DNA of 64,000 nucleotides from Erysipelotrichaceae bacterium (GCA_017405785.1 JAFQZR010000018.1:62001-126000); one strand, 5' to 3'; positions 26,278 through 35,191 are shown, counted from the first letter of the stretch. Made by a program: numbers and translations. The notes: generated by a model from the letters alone, not told the origin.

Positions 26278-27936
26278 TTATTCTTTTTCCAAAGCCAGAG
26301 TCATGGTTGTGATGTCACATACTTCAGCAGGTCCATAGTACTGGATAGCACCTGGATAGGTGAATGCTGTTTCAACAGCCCACTGTTCTCTGTTGGCTTC
26401 GAAATACTTGAATGGCTTACCATCCAGTTCAACCAGAGCTTTTCTGATAACCGGCTTGTCCTGGCCATTTCTTCTTTCGATGTTCATCATCTTGGTGATT
26501 GGCATGCCGCCGGCAACCCACTGTTCAGCAGGTTTTGCCAGGTTGGAAACCTTTGACAGATAGCCTGTGTAACCGTACTGGATCAGCATGAAGGCATTGT
26601 AGCCCAATGAGTAGCAGTAGTCAGCGTCGAAGTTTGAAGGGAAGGCACATCTTCCTTCATAACCGAAGAAGTGATGCTGGGTAGCGAACTTGCCGTTGAA
26701 CTTTCCTTCTTTTTTGCGTTTAGCCAGGATGTCCTTGACCATGGCTGAGAACAGTTTTTCTGATTCGATCAGTGATACCTGAACGTTGCCGTGAGGGTCT
26801 CTTTCCAGGAACAGCTGCTGCTGGATGCCCTGAGGCAGGATCTCGAATACTTTCATTGATTCAGGAGTCAGACCCTTTTCAATGAAGGCATACTTTGCAT
26901 CCCATGTTGGTAAGGCGTTGAATTCTTCAGTCTTGCTGCCGGCCAGCAGTTCGTTGATCTCAGCGATCAGTACGGAGAATTCAGGAACGAATTCAACGAT
27001 GCCTTCAGGAATGATGGCTACGCCGAAGTTCATGCCTCTGTCAGCACGGGCATTAACGGAATCAGCGATGTATTCAGCGATCTGGGCTAATGACATCTTC
27101 TTGGCAGCTACTTCTTCACCGACCAGACAGATGTTAGGCTGAGTCTTTAAGGCACATTCCAGAGCGACATGAGAAGCAGAACGTCCCATGACCTTGATGA
27201 AATGCCAGTACTTCTTGGCAGAGTTTGAGTCTCTTTCGATGTTGCCGATCAGCTCGCTGTATGTCTTGGTAGCTGTATCGAAACCGAATGAGCATTCAAT
27301 GTCTTCGTTTTTCAGGTCGCCGTCGATGGTCTTTGGACAGCCGATAACCTGAACACCTGTGTTGTGGGCAGCGAAGTATTCAGCCAATACGGCAGCGTTG
27401 GTATTGGAGTCATCACCGCCGATAATAACGACAGCTGTAATACCGTGTTTCTTGCAGGTTTCAGCAGCTACTTCAAACTGTTCTTCAGTTTCAAGTTTGG
27501 TTCTGCCGGAACCGATGATGTCGAAACCACCGGTGTTTCTGAACTGATCGATGTATTCATCATCGAATACGAGATAGTCATCCTTTAAGATACCGATTGG
27601 ACCGTTCTTGAAACCGTATAGGACGTTGTCCTTGTTGGTGGCTTTTAAGGCATCATAGAGACCGCATACAACGTTGTGTCCGCCAGGAGCCTGACCGCCG
27701 GAAAGAATGACACCGACCTTGTGGACCTTGGCAGGTGAAGTGTTTTCACCTTTCTGGAAGGTGATCTCTTCCTTACCGTAGGTATTAGGGAATAAGGCAG
27801 CGATCTTTTCCTGGTCAGCAACACTCTGGGTCTTTTCTCCGACCTTGACACTGATCTCAGCGATACCGTTTCTTAACATGCCAGGCAGTTTAGGTTGATA
27901 CTTGTATCTGGCAATCTGAAGAGGTGATAATTTCAT
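26278..27936 (-). CDS. pfp: Diphosphate--fructose-6-phosphate 1-phosphotransferase (long form)
   Basis: Uses pyrophosphate instead of ATP to phosphorylate fructose-6-phosphate, reversibly, in glycolysis. 552 residues, the long plant-beta-like PFP class. The phosphate loop is GGQAPGGHN, the PPi-specific GGDDSN replaces the ATP-type GGDGS, and PKTIDGDL and MGRSASHVALECAL line the sugar-phosphate site. AAGGAG-type ribosome site upstream. Monocistronic. With the GH94 phosphorylases it points to an energy-saving sugar metabolism. Confidence 0.95.
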   Translation of the reverse strand: MKLSPLQIARYKYQPKLPGMLRNGIAEISVKVGEKTQSVADQEKIAALFPNTYGKEEITFQKGENTSPAKVHKVGVILSGGQAPGGHNVVCGLYDALKATNKDNVLYGFKNGPIGILKDDYLVFDDEYIDQFRNTGGFDIIGSGRTKLETEEQFEVAAETCKKHGITAVVIIGGDDSNTNAAVLAEYFAAHNTGVQVIGCPKTIDGDLKNEDIECSFGFDTATKTYSELIGNIERDSNSAKKYWHFIKVMGRSASHVALECALKTQPNICLVGEEVAAKKMSLAQIAEYIADSVNARADRGMNFGVAIIPEGIVEFVPEFSVLIAEINELLAGSKTEEFNALPTWDAKYAFIEKGLTPESMKVFEILPQGIQQQLFLERDPHGNVQVSLIESEKLFSAMVKDILAKRKKEGKFNGKFATQHHFFGYEGRCAFPSNFDADYCYSLGYNAFMLIQYGYTGYLSKVSNLAKPAEQWVAGGMPITKMMNIERRNGQDKPVIRKALVELDGKPFKYFEANREQWAVETAFTYPGAIQYYGPAEVCDITTMTLALEKE

Positions 27937-28004
27937 GTTTATTCTCCTTCTATTACTATTTCCATCAATATAATAATACTATATTTAAGGCGATTAAAAA
28001 ATGA

Positions 28005-28325
28005 TTAGGCCTTTTTTATTAAGGCTCTGATAACTGTTATGATCCGGAAAATGACTAGGGCTATTACCAGCCACCAGGTCATAAATCCGTAAAGAGAAAA
28101 CCCGAGATGAACGGAATCGGTTCCGTTGATTTCCATTGCATAGGTATGGAAGGCACTAAGCCCGAAACCAACTTCATTCATGCATTCACCGCCATAAATA
28201 CGGTAAGCCAGAGGAAAATGACCTGTCTTCTGAAAAGACAGATAGTTTACAGCACATCCCACTATGCATATCAGCAGGGATATAATGGCTGAAATTCCTA
28301 AAGGTTTCCGTATTTTCTGGATCAT
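28005..28325 (-). CDS. Small membrane protein of unknown function
   Basis: 106 residues with two hydrophobic helices (about 10-32 and 78-100) separated by a polar loop carrying FHTYAMEINGTDSVHLGF. No family recognised. The ribosome site is weak (AGAGA). The reading frame has codon use like its neighbours and no overlap with another gene, so it is probably real. Confidence 0.55.
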   Translation of the reverse strand: MIQKIRKPLGISAIISLLICIVGCAVNYLSFQKTGHFPLAYRIYGGECMNEVGFGLSAFHTYAMEINGTDSVHLGFSLYGFMTWWLVIALVIFRIITVIRALIKKA

Positions 28326-28438
28326 GTATAAGTTATCTCTTTACTATATTATAAACTATATAAATGGTGATAGTTAAGGGAAAGTAAGGTATAATTCTTT
28401 TGGGTATAGAGAATCTGAGGAAAAACGGAAGTCATAAT

Positions 28439-28906
28439 ATGGATATGAAGAAGATTGGGATGAAGATGTCATTGTTGATGGGACTGTCAATGAGTTTTGT
28501 TCTGTCCCGGATCGGCCTTTTAAGTTCAGGGAAGTTTACGGTAGGAGAATTCCTCAAAAGCTTTATAATCAGTTTTGTGATTTCCATGGTGATTGGTCTG
28601 ATCATACCGATGAAAAAGATCAGTGATGCTCTGCTGGTGAAGTTCAATGCCAAGGCTGGTACAACGAAAGCCAGAGTAATTGAAGCGCTGGTATCAGATG
28701 TCCTTTATTCACCGTTGATGACCTTCATAATGGTGTACATGGCTTACCGTCAGGCAACTTCTCATGGAGCAAAGATCCCGTTTGGCCCGATGCTGCTGAA
28801 ATCGGAAATAATCAGTTTCATTGCGGCCTTTGTTCTGGCGTATGTCCTGTCACCGGTTTTCCTTAAGTTACTGATGAAGGGAAACGGTATGCCGCAGAAA
28901 CATTAA
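28439..28906 (+). CDS. Integral membrane protein, DUF2798-like
   Basis: 155 residues from the ATG with GGAAG 7 nt upstream; a TTG start at 28400 would only add unstructured residues. About four hydrophobic segments are seen. The pattern SFIISFVISMVIGLIIPMKK, with a Lys after the second helix, is reminiscent of DUF2798 membrane proteins, and the overall length suggests two copies of that unit; this is tentative. A TATAAT at 28390-28395 with GTGATA 17 nt earlier is a reasonable promoter. Confidence 0.6.
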   Translation: MDMKKIGMKMSLLMGLSMSFVLSRIGLLSSGKFTVGEFLKSFIISFVISMVIGLIIPMKKISDALLVKFNAKAGTTKARVIEALVSDVLYSPLMTFIMVYMAYRQATSHGAKIPFGPMLLKSEIISFIAAFVLAYVLSPVFLKLLMKGNGMPQKH

Positions 28907-28926
28907 GAGAGTTACCTCTCTTTTTT
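28906..28926 (+). terminator. Rho-independent terminator after the 28.4-kb membrane protein gene
   Basis: AGAGAG / CTCTCT stem, loop TTAC, six T. Confidence 0.8.
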
Positions 28927-28936
28927 ATTTAAGTTT

Positions 28937-28993
28937 AATCGGCAAAATAAAACACGTTTTTATACCATGAAAACGCATTATAAATTGCCGATT
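28937..28993. repeat. Nested imperfect inverted repeat
   Basis: Outer arms AATCGGCAA (28937-28945) and TTGCCGATT (28985-28993) are perfect complements 39 nt apart. Inside, CGTTTT and AAAACG form a second hairpin around TATACCATG. The element lies between two converging transcription units and is distinct from both terminators beside it. Function unknown. Confidence 0.6.
28947..28961. repeat. 15-nt palindromic element, copy 1
   Basis: ATAAAACACGTTTTT, containing the palindrome AAAAC-AC-GTTTT. The same 15 bases occur at 35097-35111, so the two copies bracket the six-gene minus-strand operon. Confidence 0.5.
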
Positions 28994-29009
28994 GATAAGA
29001 AACCATCTA

Positions 29010-29033
29010 AAAATCCGGCTTATGCCGGATTTT
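29010..29033 (-). terminator. Rho-independent terminator of the SDR-GcvT-folC-folT operon
   Basis: AAAATCCGGC / GCCGGATTTT 10-bp stem with a 4-nt loop, just past the folT stop; five T follow on the minus strand. Confidence 0.85.
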
Positions 29034-29042
29034 GAGCATTAA

Positions 29043-29561
29043 TTATCTTACGATTTTCTTCAGCTGAGCAATCAGTTTTGGAAGGATCAGCGCATACAGA
29101 ACTGACAGAATGAAACCTGCCGCAAACTTCAGTAACAGTGTTCCAAAGACCAGCTTGGCTGAATAATAACCATATAACTTAGAGTCAACATAGAGAGCCA
29201 GAGTATTCAGTAAAGTGACACTGAATGCACATATGGTGGCTATGATGATCACTTTTACGGTAGTGAGATTACCGGCCTTCCTGGCCAGAACGCCACACAG
29301 AAAGCCGCTGAAGAAGTGTGGCAGCATCCATAAAATAGTTGTTGGCGTGATTCCGTAAGATGAGAACAGAACCTGATAGATGCCGCTTCCCAATAATCCT
29401 ACCAGCAAGCCTTCATATGGTCCCATCAGTAATCCGGCAACCAGAATCGGAAAAGCTTCAAGTGTGAACTTGAAGTTTATGACTTTTATAGGAGTCAGGA
29501 CGCTGAGTACAACGTATATCGCTGTCAGCATGGCCAGTACGGTCAGTTTCTTTAATGTCAT
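29043..29561 (-). CDS. folT: Folate ECF transporter S component (FolT-like)
   Basis: 172 residues, about six membrane helices, the size and hydropathy of energy-coupling-factor S components. The N-terminus MTLKKLTVLAMLTAIYVVLS holds the helix-1 A-x-x-x-A-type contact for the ECF T subunit, followed by NFKFTLEAFPILVAGLLMGP, a region shared by folate and related S components. Assignment to folate is supported by its position 5 nt after folC in the same operon. The ECF core (EcfA1A2T) is not in the window. Confidence 0.82.
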   Translation of the reverse strand: MTLKKLTVLAMLTAIYVVLSVLTPIKVINFKFTLEAFPILVAGLLMGPYEGLLVGLLGSGIYQVLFSSYGITPTTILWMLPHFFSGFLCGVLARKAGNLTTVKVIIIATICAFSVTLLNTLALYVDSKLYGYYSAKLVFGTLLLKFAAGFILSVLYALILPKLIAQLKKIVR

Positions 29562-29566
29562 CTTAT

Positions 29567-30793
29567 CTATTCTCCTTTGTACAGGGCACGGATCTCACTG
29601 ACGAAATACAGGGAACCTGTGATCAGGATCGTGCCGTCGGCGTATTTATCTTCAGCATATCTGAGCGCTTCACGGTAATCGTCAATAACGGTAACCTCAT
29701 TATTGCCGGCCAGGGTTTCAGCACTGGTAGCACGGTAGTTGCTGAATGAGGTGATTACCAGTTCATCGCAGAGATGCTTGAGGGTCTTTATCATTTTATC
29801 ATATTGCTTGTCGGAAAGGATACTGGCAATTATGCATAAAGGATGCGGCAGCTGGACAACGCTGTCAATGATGGCGGTGATGCCGTGTTCGTTATGGGCT
29901 CCGTCAAGAATGGTCAGAGGGTTTTCTCTGATAACTTCAAAACGTCCGTTCCAGAAGGTATTCTCCAGGCCTGCCTTAATGTCTTCCCTGTTTAAATCAA
30001 TGATTTCCTGGGTTCTGCAGTAGTCAGCCACTCTTAAGGCCAGAGCAGCATTTTTCACCTGATAAAGAGCCAGGGTAGGTAAGGAAATGTCATATCCGTA
30101 ATAATGGAACCATACTTTTCCGTTTTCAATGTAGCCTTTAGGAGCTCTGATTATGGTAACAGTGGTGTTTCTTTCCCTTGCCACTCTGTCAAATACATCC
30201 AGACATATCTTCTTTGGTTCACCCGTGAATACAGGGATTCCTTCCTTGATGATGCCGGCCTTTTCAAAAGCTATCTTATCCAGAGTATTGCCAAGGTAAG
30301 CCATGTGGTCAAAACCGATATTGGTAATGACGCTTACCATCGGGTAAATGATGTTGGTGGAATCAAGGCGTCCGCCCATTCCCACTTCATAAACCGCATA
30401 GTCGACCTTTTCTTCCAGAAAATAATAGATGCTGATAAGAGTATCGATCCGGAACATGGAAAGATCGTATTTGTCTATGGCCCAGCTGAAACGGTTTCCC
30501 AGTTCCAGCAGCCTGTCATCAGGAATGTTGACATTGTTTATTCTGATGCGGTCGTTATGAACGACCAGATGCGGACTGGTAAAACTGCCGACTTTATAGC
30601 CATGGTGCTGCAGAATGCTTCTGAGATAATCAGTGGTGGATCCTTTGCCGTTAGTTCCGGCTACATGAAAACACTTCAGTTTCCTTTCTGGATGACCCAG
30701 TTCTTCCATCAGGGTGATCAGATCGGAATCCGGATGAGTTGTCTTGGTTCTGTGGGAAATGTACTCAATGAATTCTGCCGCTGTTTTAAACAT
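29567..30793 (-). CDS. folC: Folylpolyglutamate synthase
   Basis: Adds gamma-glutamates to (tetrahydro)folate, keeping the cofactor in the cell and raising affinity of folate enzymes. 408 residues. P-loop VAGTNGKGST (about 44-53), then FTSPHLVVHNDRI and the Mur-ligase-type Mg site YEVGMGGRLDSTN, and DGAHNEHG in the C-terminal domain. Fifth gene of a six-gene operon, 13 nt after an SDR gene and 5 nt before folT. Presence inside a catabolic-looking operon is unusual and implies high folate demand. Confidence 0.93.
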   Translation of the reverse strand: MFKTAAEFIEYISHRTKTTHPDSDLITLMEELGHPERKLKCFHVAGTNGKGSTTDYLRSILQHHGYKVGSFTSPHLVVHNDRIRINNVNIPDDRLLELGNRFSWAIDKYDLSMFRIDTLISIYYFLEEKVDYAVYEVGMGGRLDSTNIIYPMVSVITNIGFDHMAYLGNTLDKIAFEKAGIIKEGIPVFTGEPKKICLDVFDRVARERNTTVTIIRAPKGYIENGKVWFHYYGYDISLPTLALYQVKNAALALRVADYCRTQEIIDLNREDIKAGLENTFWNGRFEVIRENPLTILDGAHNEHGITAIIDSVVQLPHPLCIIASILSDKQYDKMIKTLKHLCDELVITSFSNYRATSAETLAGNNEVTVIDDYREALRYAEDKYADGTILITGSLYFVSEIRALYKGE

Positions 30794-30806
30794 TTACTTT
30801 CCTATT

Positions 30807-31685
30807 TTAATACCAGTATGGATTATACAGCCAGGTGTTGGAAATACCATAATCAATAAATATGGTCTGTCCGGACATGTAGCTGAATATTTTGGAACCT
30901 ATACATACCAATGGATAACCCATCTGCTCAGGAGATGCCCAATAGCCGTTCCATGGCCTTAAGAAGATTTCTTCAATCATGTCTATGCCTACGGCTTCAT
31001 CACCCACAGAAGAGGTATATCTGCCGAAATCGGATTTCAGACCAGTATTGGTATTCCCCGGGTTTATGCAGTTGATTCTTATCTGCCTGTCAATAAACAT
31101 GGGGTTAAAGGTATTGGCTACGACATAACAGTTCAGGCATTCTTTGGAAAACACATATGCTGAGGCTATTATATCGTGGTGCTGCTGACACCATTTTACA
31201 CCATCTTCCCAGCTTTCTACATCCAGAAGCTCCAGACAGTTATCCCGGTTGTCTCTCCAGTTAAATCCTCCCGAGGAGGCAATGATTGTTATAGATCCTG
31301 CCTTTTCTATTTTATCAATAATCTGAGGAATAAGATACTTTGTTGAAAGAAGATTTACTTTCATGACTTCTTCAGCATTGGAATCATCAGTATAACTTGT
31401 TCCCTGATTGTTCAGAGCAATGCCATGACAGAAGAATATCGCAAATAGATCATCTGGCAGTTCACTGACAAGATGATCAAGATCTTCCTTTACTCCCAGA
31501 TCAGCATAAATGATCTTGGTAACTTCAAAATCAAGCTGGCTGTGACGTCCGTTACGGCGGCAGACAGCGTAGACATTAGCGCCTAACTGAGTCAGCAGTC
31601 TGGCTGCAGACTTGCCCATTCCGGAAAAGGCTCCGGTAACAAGAACATTCTTGCCCTTGTAACCAAACAGTTCATTTATATCCAT
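30807..31685 (-). CDS. Short-chain dehydrogenase/reductase, 3-alpha-HSD/coniferyl-alcohol type
   Basis: 292 residues. Cofactor motif TGAFSGMG (17-24); catalytic Ser in IIASSGGFNW (137/138), Tyr177 and Lys181 in YVFSK. The long, Trp-containing insertion between Ser and Tyr (about 140-176) resembles the bacterial 3-alpha-hydroxysteroid/coniferyl-alcohol dehydrogenase subgroup rather than the classical FabG type. That hints at a bulky or aromatic alcohol substrate, but is only suggestive. It lies 37 nt after the GcvT-like gene and 13 nt before folC. Confidence 0.82.
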   Translation of the reverse strand: MDINELFGYKGKNVLVTGAFSGMGKSAARLLTQLGANVYAVCRRNGRHSQLDFEVTKIIYADLGVKEDLDHLVSELPDDLFAIFFCHGIALNNQGTSYTDDSNAEEVMKVNLLSTKYLIPQIIDKIEKAGSITIIASSGGFNWRDNRDNCLELLDVESWEDGVKWCQQHHDIIASAYVFSKECLNCYVVANTFNPMFIDRQIRINCINPGNTNTGLKSDFGRYTSSVGDEAVGIDMIEEIFLRPWNGYWASPEQMGYPLVCIGSKIFSYMSGQTIFIDYGISNTWLYNPYWY

Positions 31686-31722
31686 GTTTTCATCCTTTCA
31701 ATAAGGGCTCAGTTGTGAGCCC

Positions 31723-32751
31723 TTATAACCAGTTCTTTTCAGTGACGATACAATCATAACCGTGGATTTTGAATCTGTCACCGATGTGGAGTTTATCTTT
31801 CTTTACCAAAATGTAGCCATTATTGACGTCTTTCACATAAGAATAAACCATTTTGGAAACTCTCCCGATTTCTTCTTCCTCACCGTCTATGAAGATAGGT
31901 TCGCCTGGTCCTCCATACTGTTTGGCACGGATGTAGAAGTTTTCGTTTTCGTCAATAACCTCAAATCCAAGCATTTCTCTTTCCGGCCCATTCTCCTTTA
32001 TTTTGAGCAGCGCTTCTTTTCCGATGAAATCCTTGTCCCAGTTGATGTTCTTTTCCAGACCTACTTCAAAAGGATTAGTGTGAGCCAGATCTCTCATGTA
32101 ATAGAAACCGGCTTCGGTAGGTAATGTCCAGGCAAAGACCTGGAATTCCGTGATTTCCTTTCCACCGGCAGCCTTGACAGCTGTATCGATGGCATCCTGA
32201 ATATCATCCGCAAGATCTGATGCACAATATATTTCGTAACCGAACTTTTCACCAGTGAAACCGGCTCTATTAACGATGACTTCAATTCCGTTGATTTCGT
32301 CTGTTCTGTTCTGGAAGAACTTCAGATCATCAACACCGTTTGAAAGAATATTGTTGAGAACTTCCTTTGATTTCGGCCCCTGAACAGCAAACATGTGCCA
32401 GTCTTCAGTGATTTCATAGGTTTCAACATCATAGCCTTCAGAATGGAAATAGAACCAGTCATCGGCCTTGGTGCCATAAAGGGTAGAAACCCAGTATCTG
32501 TCTTCATCAAGCCTCATGACAACAACATCATCGATGATCTCTCCATCTTCATTAAGCATGGTCGTATATCTGTCACGTCCGACAGCCAGATTAGCTATGT
32601 TGTTAGGGAAAACGTAATCAAGGAAAGCGGCTGCCTGTTCACCGGTTACTTCCATCAGCTGATGAGTAAACAGATAGTAACCGACAGTTTTTCTGACTGC
32701 CATGTGTTCAGAACGCTTCCATTCATCATTCTTAAATATATTCTTAAACAT
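31723..32751 (-). CDS. GcvT-like aminomethyl/methyltransferase (THF-dependent)
   Basis: 342 residues starting at the ATG with AAGGAGG 8 nt upstream; a longer reading frame would overlap the previous gene. The GcvT fold is clear: GRDRYTTMLNEDGEIIDDVVV with the conserved Asp pair 74/75, AVQGPKSKEVL, AGFTGEKFGYEIY with Glu173, LPTEAGFYYMRD, and KDFIGKEAL. Relatives include glycine-cleavage T protein, dimethylglycine and sarcosine demethylases, DmdA and the aromatic O-demethylase LigM, all passing a one-carbon unit to tetrahydrofolate. No gcvH or gcvP is nearby, so a glycine-cleavage role is unlikely. The donor is unknown. Confidence 0.85.
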   Translation of the reverse strand: MFKNIFKNDEWKRSEHMAVRKTVGYYLFTHQLMEVTGEQAAAFLDYVFPNNIANLAVGRDRYTTMLNEDGEIIDDVVVMRLDEDRYWVSTLYGTKADDWFYFHSEGYDVETYEITEDWHMFAVQGPKSKEVLNNILSNGVDDLKFFQNRTDEINGIEVIVNRAGFTGEKFGYEIYCASDLADDIQDAIDTAVKAAGGKEITEFQVFAWTLPTEAGFYYMRDLAHTNPFEVGLEKNINWDKDFIGKEALLKIKENGPEREMLGFEVIDENENFYIRAKQYGGPGEPIFIDGEEEEIGRVSKMVYSYVKDVNNGYILVKKDKLHIGDRFKIHGYDCIVTEKNWL

Positions 32752-32764
32752 AGACGCATCCTCC

Positions 32765-33994
32765 TTACATGAACTTGTCAATTTTCTTGGCGATCTTGAT
32801 TCTCATCTTTCCCTTAGGAGAATCTTCTTCCCAGACTGACCACTGTGCATTTACAAGAGTTTTGACCATGCCGTTCCACATGTATAAGTGAGCTTCACAA
32901 AGGGACTGGGTACCGGTAATGGCCAGATCAGCTCTGTTAATGACATAGATGACTTCATCTTTGTTAAAAGCTTCAATTTCGTATCCGCATACCAGGGACT
33001 GCAGCAGCATTTCGATAACACCGCCTAACAGACGTCCGTCTTCACCGATGGTACTTGGAACACCAAGCCAGTCACGGCAGGCCTTGATGGCATATCTCTC
33101 ACCGAACATGGCTTTGCCGGCAGCTTCCAGGACGCATTTCTTGATCCATTCAGCATTTTCAGCGGTTGTATATCTAAGTTTTACAGCGTTGTCGATGGCC
33201 GGTAACAGATATAATGAAGCAGCTGTTGAGAGATTGACCATCTGATTTGATGAATCGGTTTCATTATTTGTACCGTTAACAAAGTGATAATCACATTCTT
33301 CACGGAACATCATTGATTCGGCAACACATTCTTCTTCCGGTGTGATTTTCTTATATTCATCGGATACAGCTGGTCCGAATGACTGCCATAACTCATGTTC
33401 AGGAGCAGGATATTTTTCTCTGCTTTCAGCAATGATACGGCAATGTCTGTCACCGCAGCCCTTTGCTTCAACCATCAGATAATCAAGCTTATGACCTTTA
33501 CGGTGTCTGGTTTCTGTAGCATCAGCCTGTCCCTGTAAGGACATGGTGGTAGCACGGCATAATTCAGAACCGACGATATCCCAGTCGCAGACATCAAGTT
33601 CCTTCTCACATCTGTAAGTTCCGAAGTCCTGACATCTGCCGCACATTAACAGTGCATCGTCGCCTTTGTCACCGATCAGGGCTCCCGGATAGGATCCGCA
33701 CATAAACGGATGGATTCCGAAGCCGTCATCGTTTGGGTAATACAGGCCGGTCTGATACAGTCTGGCATATGCTTCCTTGCACATTTCAGAAGCTCTGGTT
33801 GCATAGTCAGGAATGATAATTCTGTATGCCTGTCCAACTGCTGCACTTAAGACAGCTTCAAATCTTGAAGCATAGTGCAGAGCATCCTGATAGGACATCA
33901 GCTTATTCCATGGAGACTGTACGGCATTAAGGGTCTTAAAGCCGGCTCCTTCACCTGAATTAACAGGTATTCTTTCGTCTATCTTTTTTGTCAT
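32765..33994 (-). CDS. Cys-rich protein of unknown family in the THF operon
   Basis: 409 residues, soluble, no signal peptide. I do not recognise the family. Eight cysteines fall between residues 99 and 185: FMCGSYP, LLMCGRCQDF, YRCEKELDVCDWD, SELCRAT and EAKGCGDRHCR. The CGRC and GCGDRHC pairs look like a metal or Fe-S site. The second half is helical and more ordinary (NLSTAASLYLLPAIDNAVK, EAAGKAMFGERYAIK). Spacing of 11 nt from the preceding SDR and 13 nt to the GcvT-like gene indicates obligate co-expression. It could be the substrate-binding or activating partner of the GcvT-like protein. Confidence 0.8.
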   Translation of the reverse strand: MTKKIDERIPVNSGEGAGFKTLNAVQSPWNKLMSYQDALHYASRFEAVLSAAVGQAYRIIIPDYATRASEMCKEAYARLYQTGLYYPNDDGFGIHPFMCGSYPGALIGDKGDDALLMCGRCQDFGTYRCEKELDVCDWDIVGSELCRATTMSLQGQADATETRHRKGHKLDYLMVEAKGCGDRHCRIIAESREKYPAPEHELWQSFGPAVSDEYKKITPEEECVAESMMFREECDYHFVNGTNNETDSSNQMVNLSTAASLYLLPAIDNAVKLRYTTAENAEWIKKCVLEAAGKAMFGERYAIKACRDWLGVPSTIGEDGRLLGGVIEMLLQSLVCGYEIEAFNKDEVIYVINRADLAITGTQSLCEAHLYMWNGMVKTLVNAQWSVWEEDSPKGKMRIKIAKKIDKFM

Positions 33995-34005
33995 GGTGAT
34001 CCTTT

Positions 34006-34911
34006 CTAGTCCTCAGGCGGATAAGCATCTATGGCAGCCTGGTATTTGACGATGTTGTGTGATGCACCGCCGTCTACGACTACTGTTTCTCCTGTGATTC
34101 CATCAGCGATCGGTGTGCAGAATGTATAAGCCATGATGCCAACTTCATCAACCGGCAGCTGACCATCGACCTGCCATACCATTAATTCATCATAGAATTC
34201 ATCCTGCTGTTCTTCGGTAAGGCCGTCACTGGCCAGGTTACCGGCTGCACCAGGAGTAACCATGCCGCCCGGAGCAATGCTGTTGACATTGATACCATAG
34301 CGCTTCAGTTCCTTGGCTGCTTCGGTTGCCAGACCCATGACTGCTGCCTTGCTGGAAGCATAGTGAGGGTAACCGCCGAATACCGGATACGGAACGATTG
34401 GGCTGTTAGATGAAATCAGAACGATCTTGCCGTGAATGTCGTTTTCCTTCATGTACTTGCTGACATGCTTGACACCGAAGAATGCACCGTAAACGTTTGT
34501 TTCAAAAATGAGCTGCAGATCTTCCTTCGGCAGATCATAGATCTTGGCGTAATTCCAGATGGCAGCACTGTTTACGAAGATATCCAGTGATCCGAACTTT
34601 TCAACGGTAAAGTTTACAAGTGCTTCTACTTCTTCTTCATTTCTGACATCAGTGAAACAGAAAGCAACATCATCGCCGAATCCTTCTTTCTGCAGCAGAT
34701 CCAGAGCAGCTTCTTCCTCAATATGGGAATTAGAAGCCATTACTACCTTGGCCCCGCCCTGAAGCAGTCTTAATGTAATATCAAAACCTAAACCGGAAGA
34801 GCCGCCTGTTACCAGGGCAACTTTTCCTTTAACTGAAAACATATCTGTGAATGGACGTGCTTTGGCGATATATCCTTCAAGCATCGCCTTGTCATCAGGT
34901 GTAAATGCCAT
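34006..34911 (-). CDS. Short-chain dehydrogenase/reductase, first gene of THF operon
   Basis: 301 residues. Cofactor motif TGGSSGLG (35-42), NSAA (115-118), Ser168, Tyr184 and Lys188 (SSNS and HYASSK), and PGG after the Tyr-Lys helix. It has a ~28-residue N-terminal extension before the Rossmann fold and a C-terminal tail ending in AIDAYPPED. Classical SDR length otherwise. GGAGG stands about 10 nt before the ATG. As the first gene after the PucR-type regulator it may carry out the initial or final redox step on the pathway substrate. Confidence 0.85.
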   Translation of the reverse strand: MAFTPDDKAMLEGYIAKARPFTDMFSVKGKVALVTGGSSGLGFDITLRLLQGGAKVVMASNSHIEEEAALDLLQKEGFGDDVAFCFTDVRNEEEVEALVNFTVEKFGSLDIFVNSAAIWNYAKIYDLPKEDLQLIFETNVYGAFFGVKHVSKYMKENDIHGKIVLISSNSPIVPYPVFGGYPHYASSKAAVMGLATEAAKELKRYGINVNSIAPGGMVTPGAAGNLASDGLTEEQQDEFYDELMVWQVDGQLPVDEVGIMAYTFCTPIADGITGETVVVDGGASHNIVKYQAAIDAYPPED

Positions 34912-35096
34912 AATTAAAAGTCCTCCTTATCGTACGTTAAAATGATATTCCCGGGATTGAATACATCTTAATGATAAATAATTGATAAAAAGGCAGAAAT
35001 ACAAAAAAATAAGGTATTTTCAGGGGAGGTAATAGACTTTTTGTCGGGATATTATCTGATGATTGGGCAAAGTTTTCAGAAACTGATGGTTAAATC

Positions 35097-35111
35097 ATAA
35101 AACACGTTTTT
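35097..35111. repeat. 15-nt palindromic element, copy 2
   Basis: ATAAAACACGTTTTT, identical to 28947-28961. Here it lies about 75 nt upstream of the regulator -10 box and about 185 nt upstream of the first SDR start, a plausible activator or repressor site. Confidence 0.5.
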
Positions 35112-35182
35112 CTGCACGATGTTATGCTGAATTTAAAAACGGCTGACACCTACAAAATGACGGGTAGAAAACAAGAGATATG

Positions 35183-35191
35183 TGTTATAAT
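35183..35191 (+). promoter_or_regulatory. Extended -10 promoter of the PucR-type regulator
   Basis: TGTTATAAT: perfect -10 (35186-35191) with the TG extension; no good -35. Transcription would begin near 35198, 18 nt before the ATG at 35216. This also rules out the upstream ATG at 35180 as the start codon. Confidence 0.6.

Noticed and set aside
30104-30859. 251-codon plus-strand open frame opposite folC
   Set aside because: Antisense to a well-supported folC gene and without ribosome site or motif; a by-product of codon composition.
31723-32781. Longer start of the GcvT-like protein overlapping the upstream gene
   Set aside because: AAGGAGG stands before the ATG at 32751, and the extra residues are not GcvT-like.
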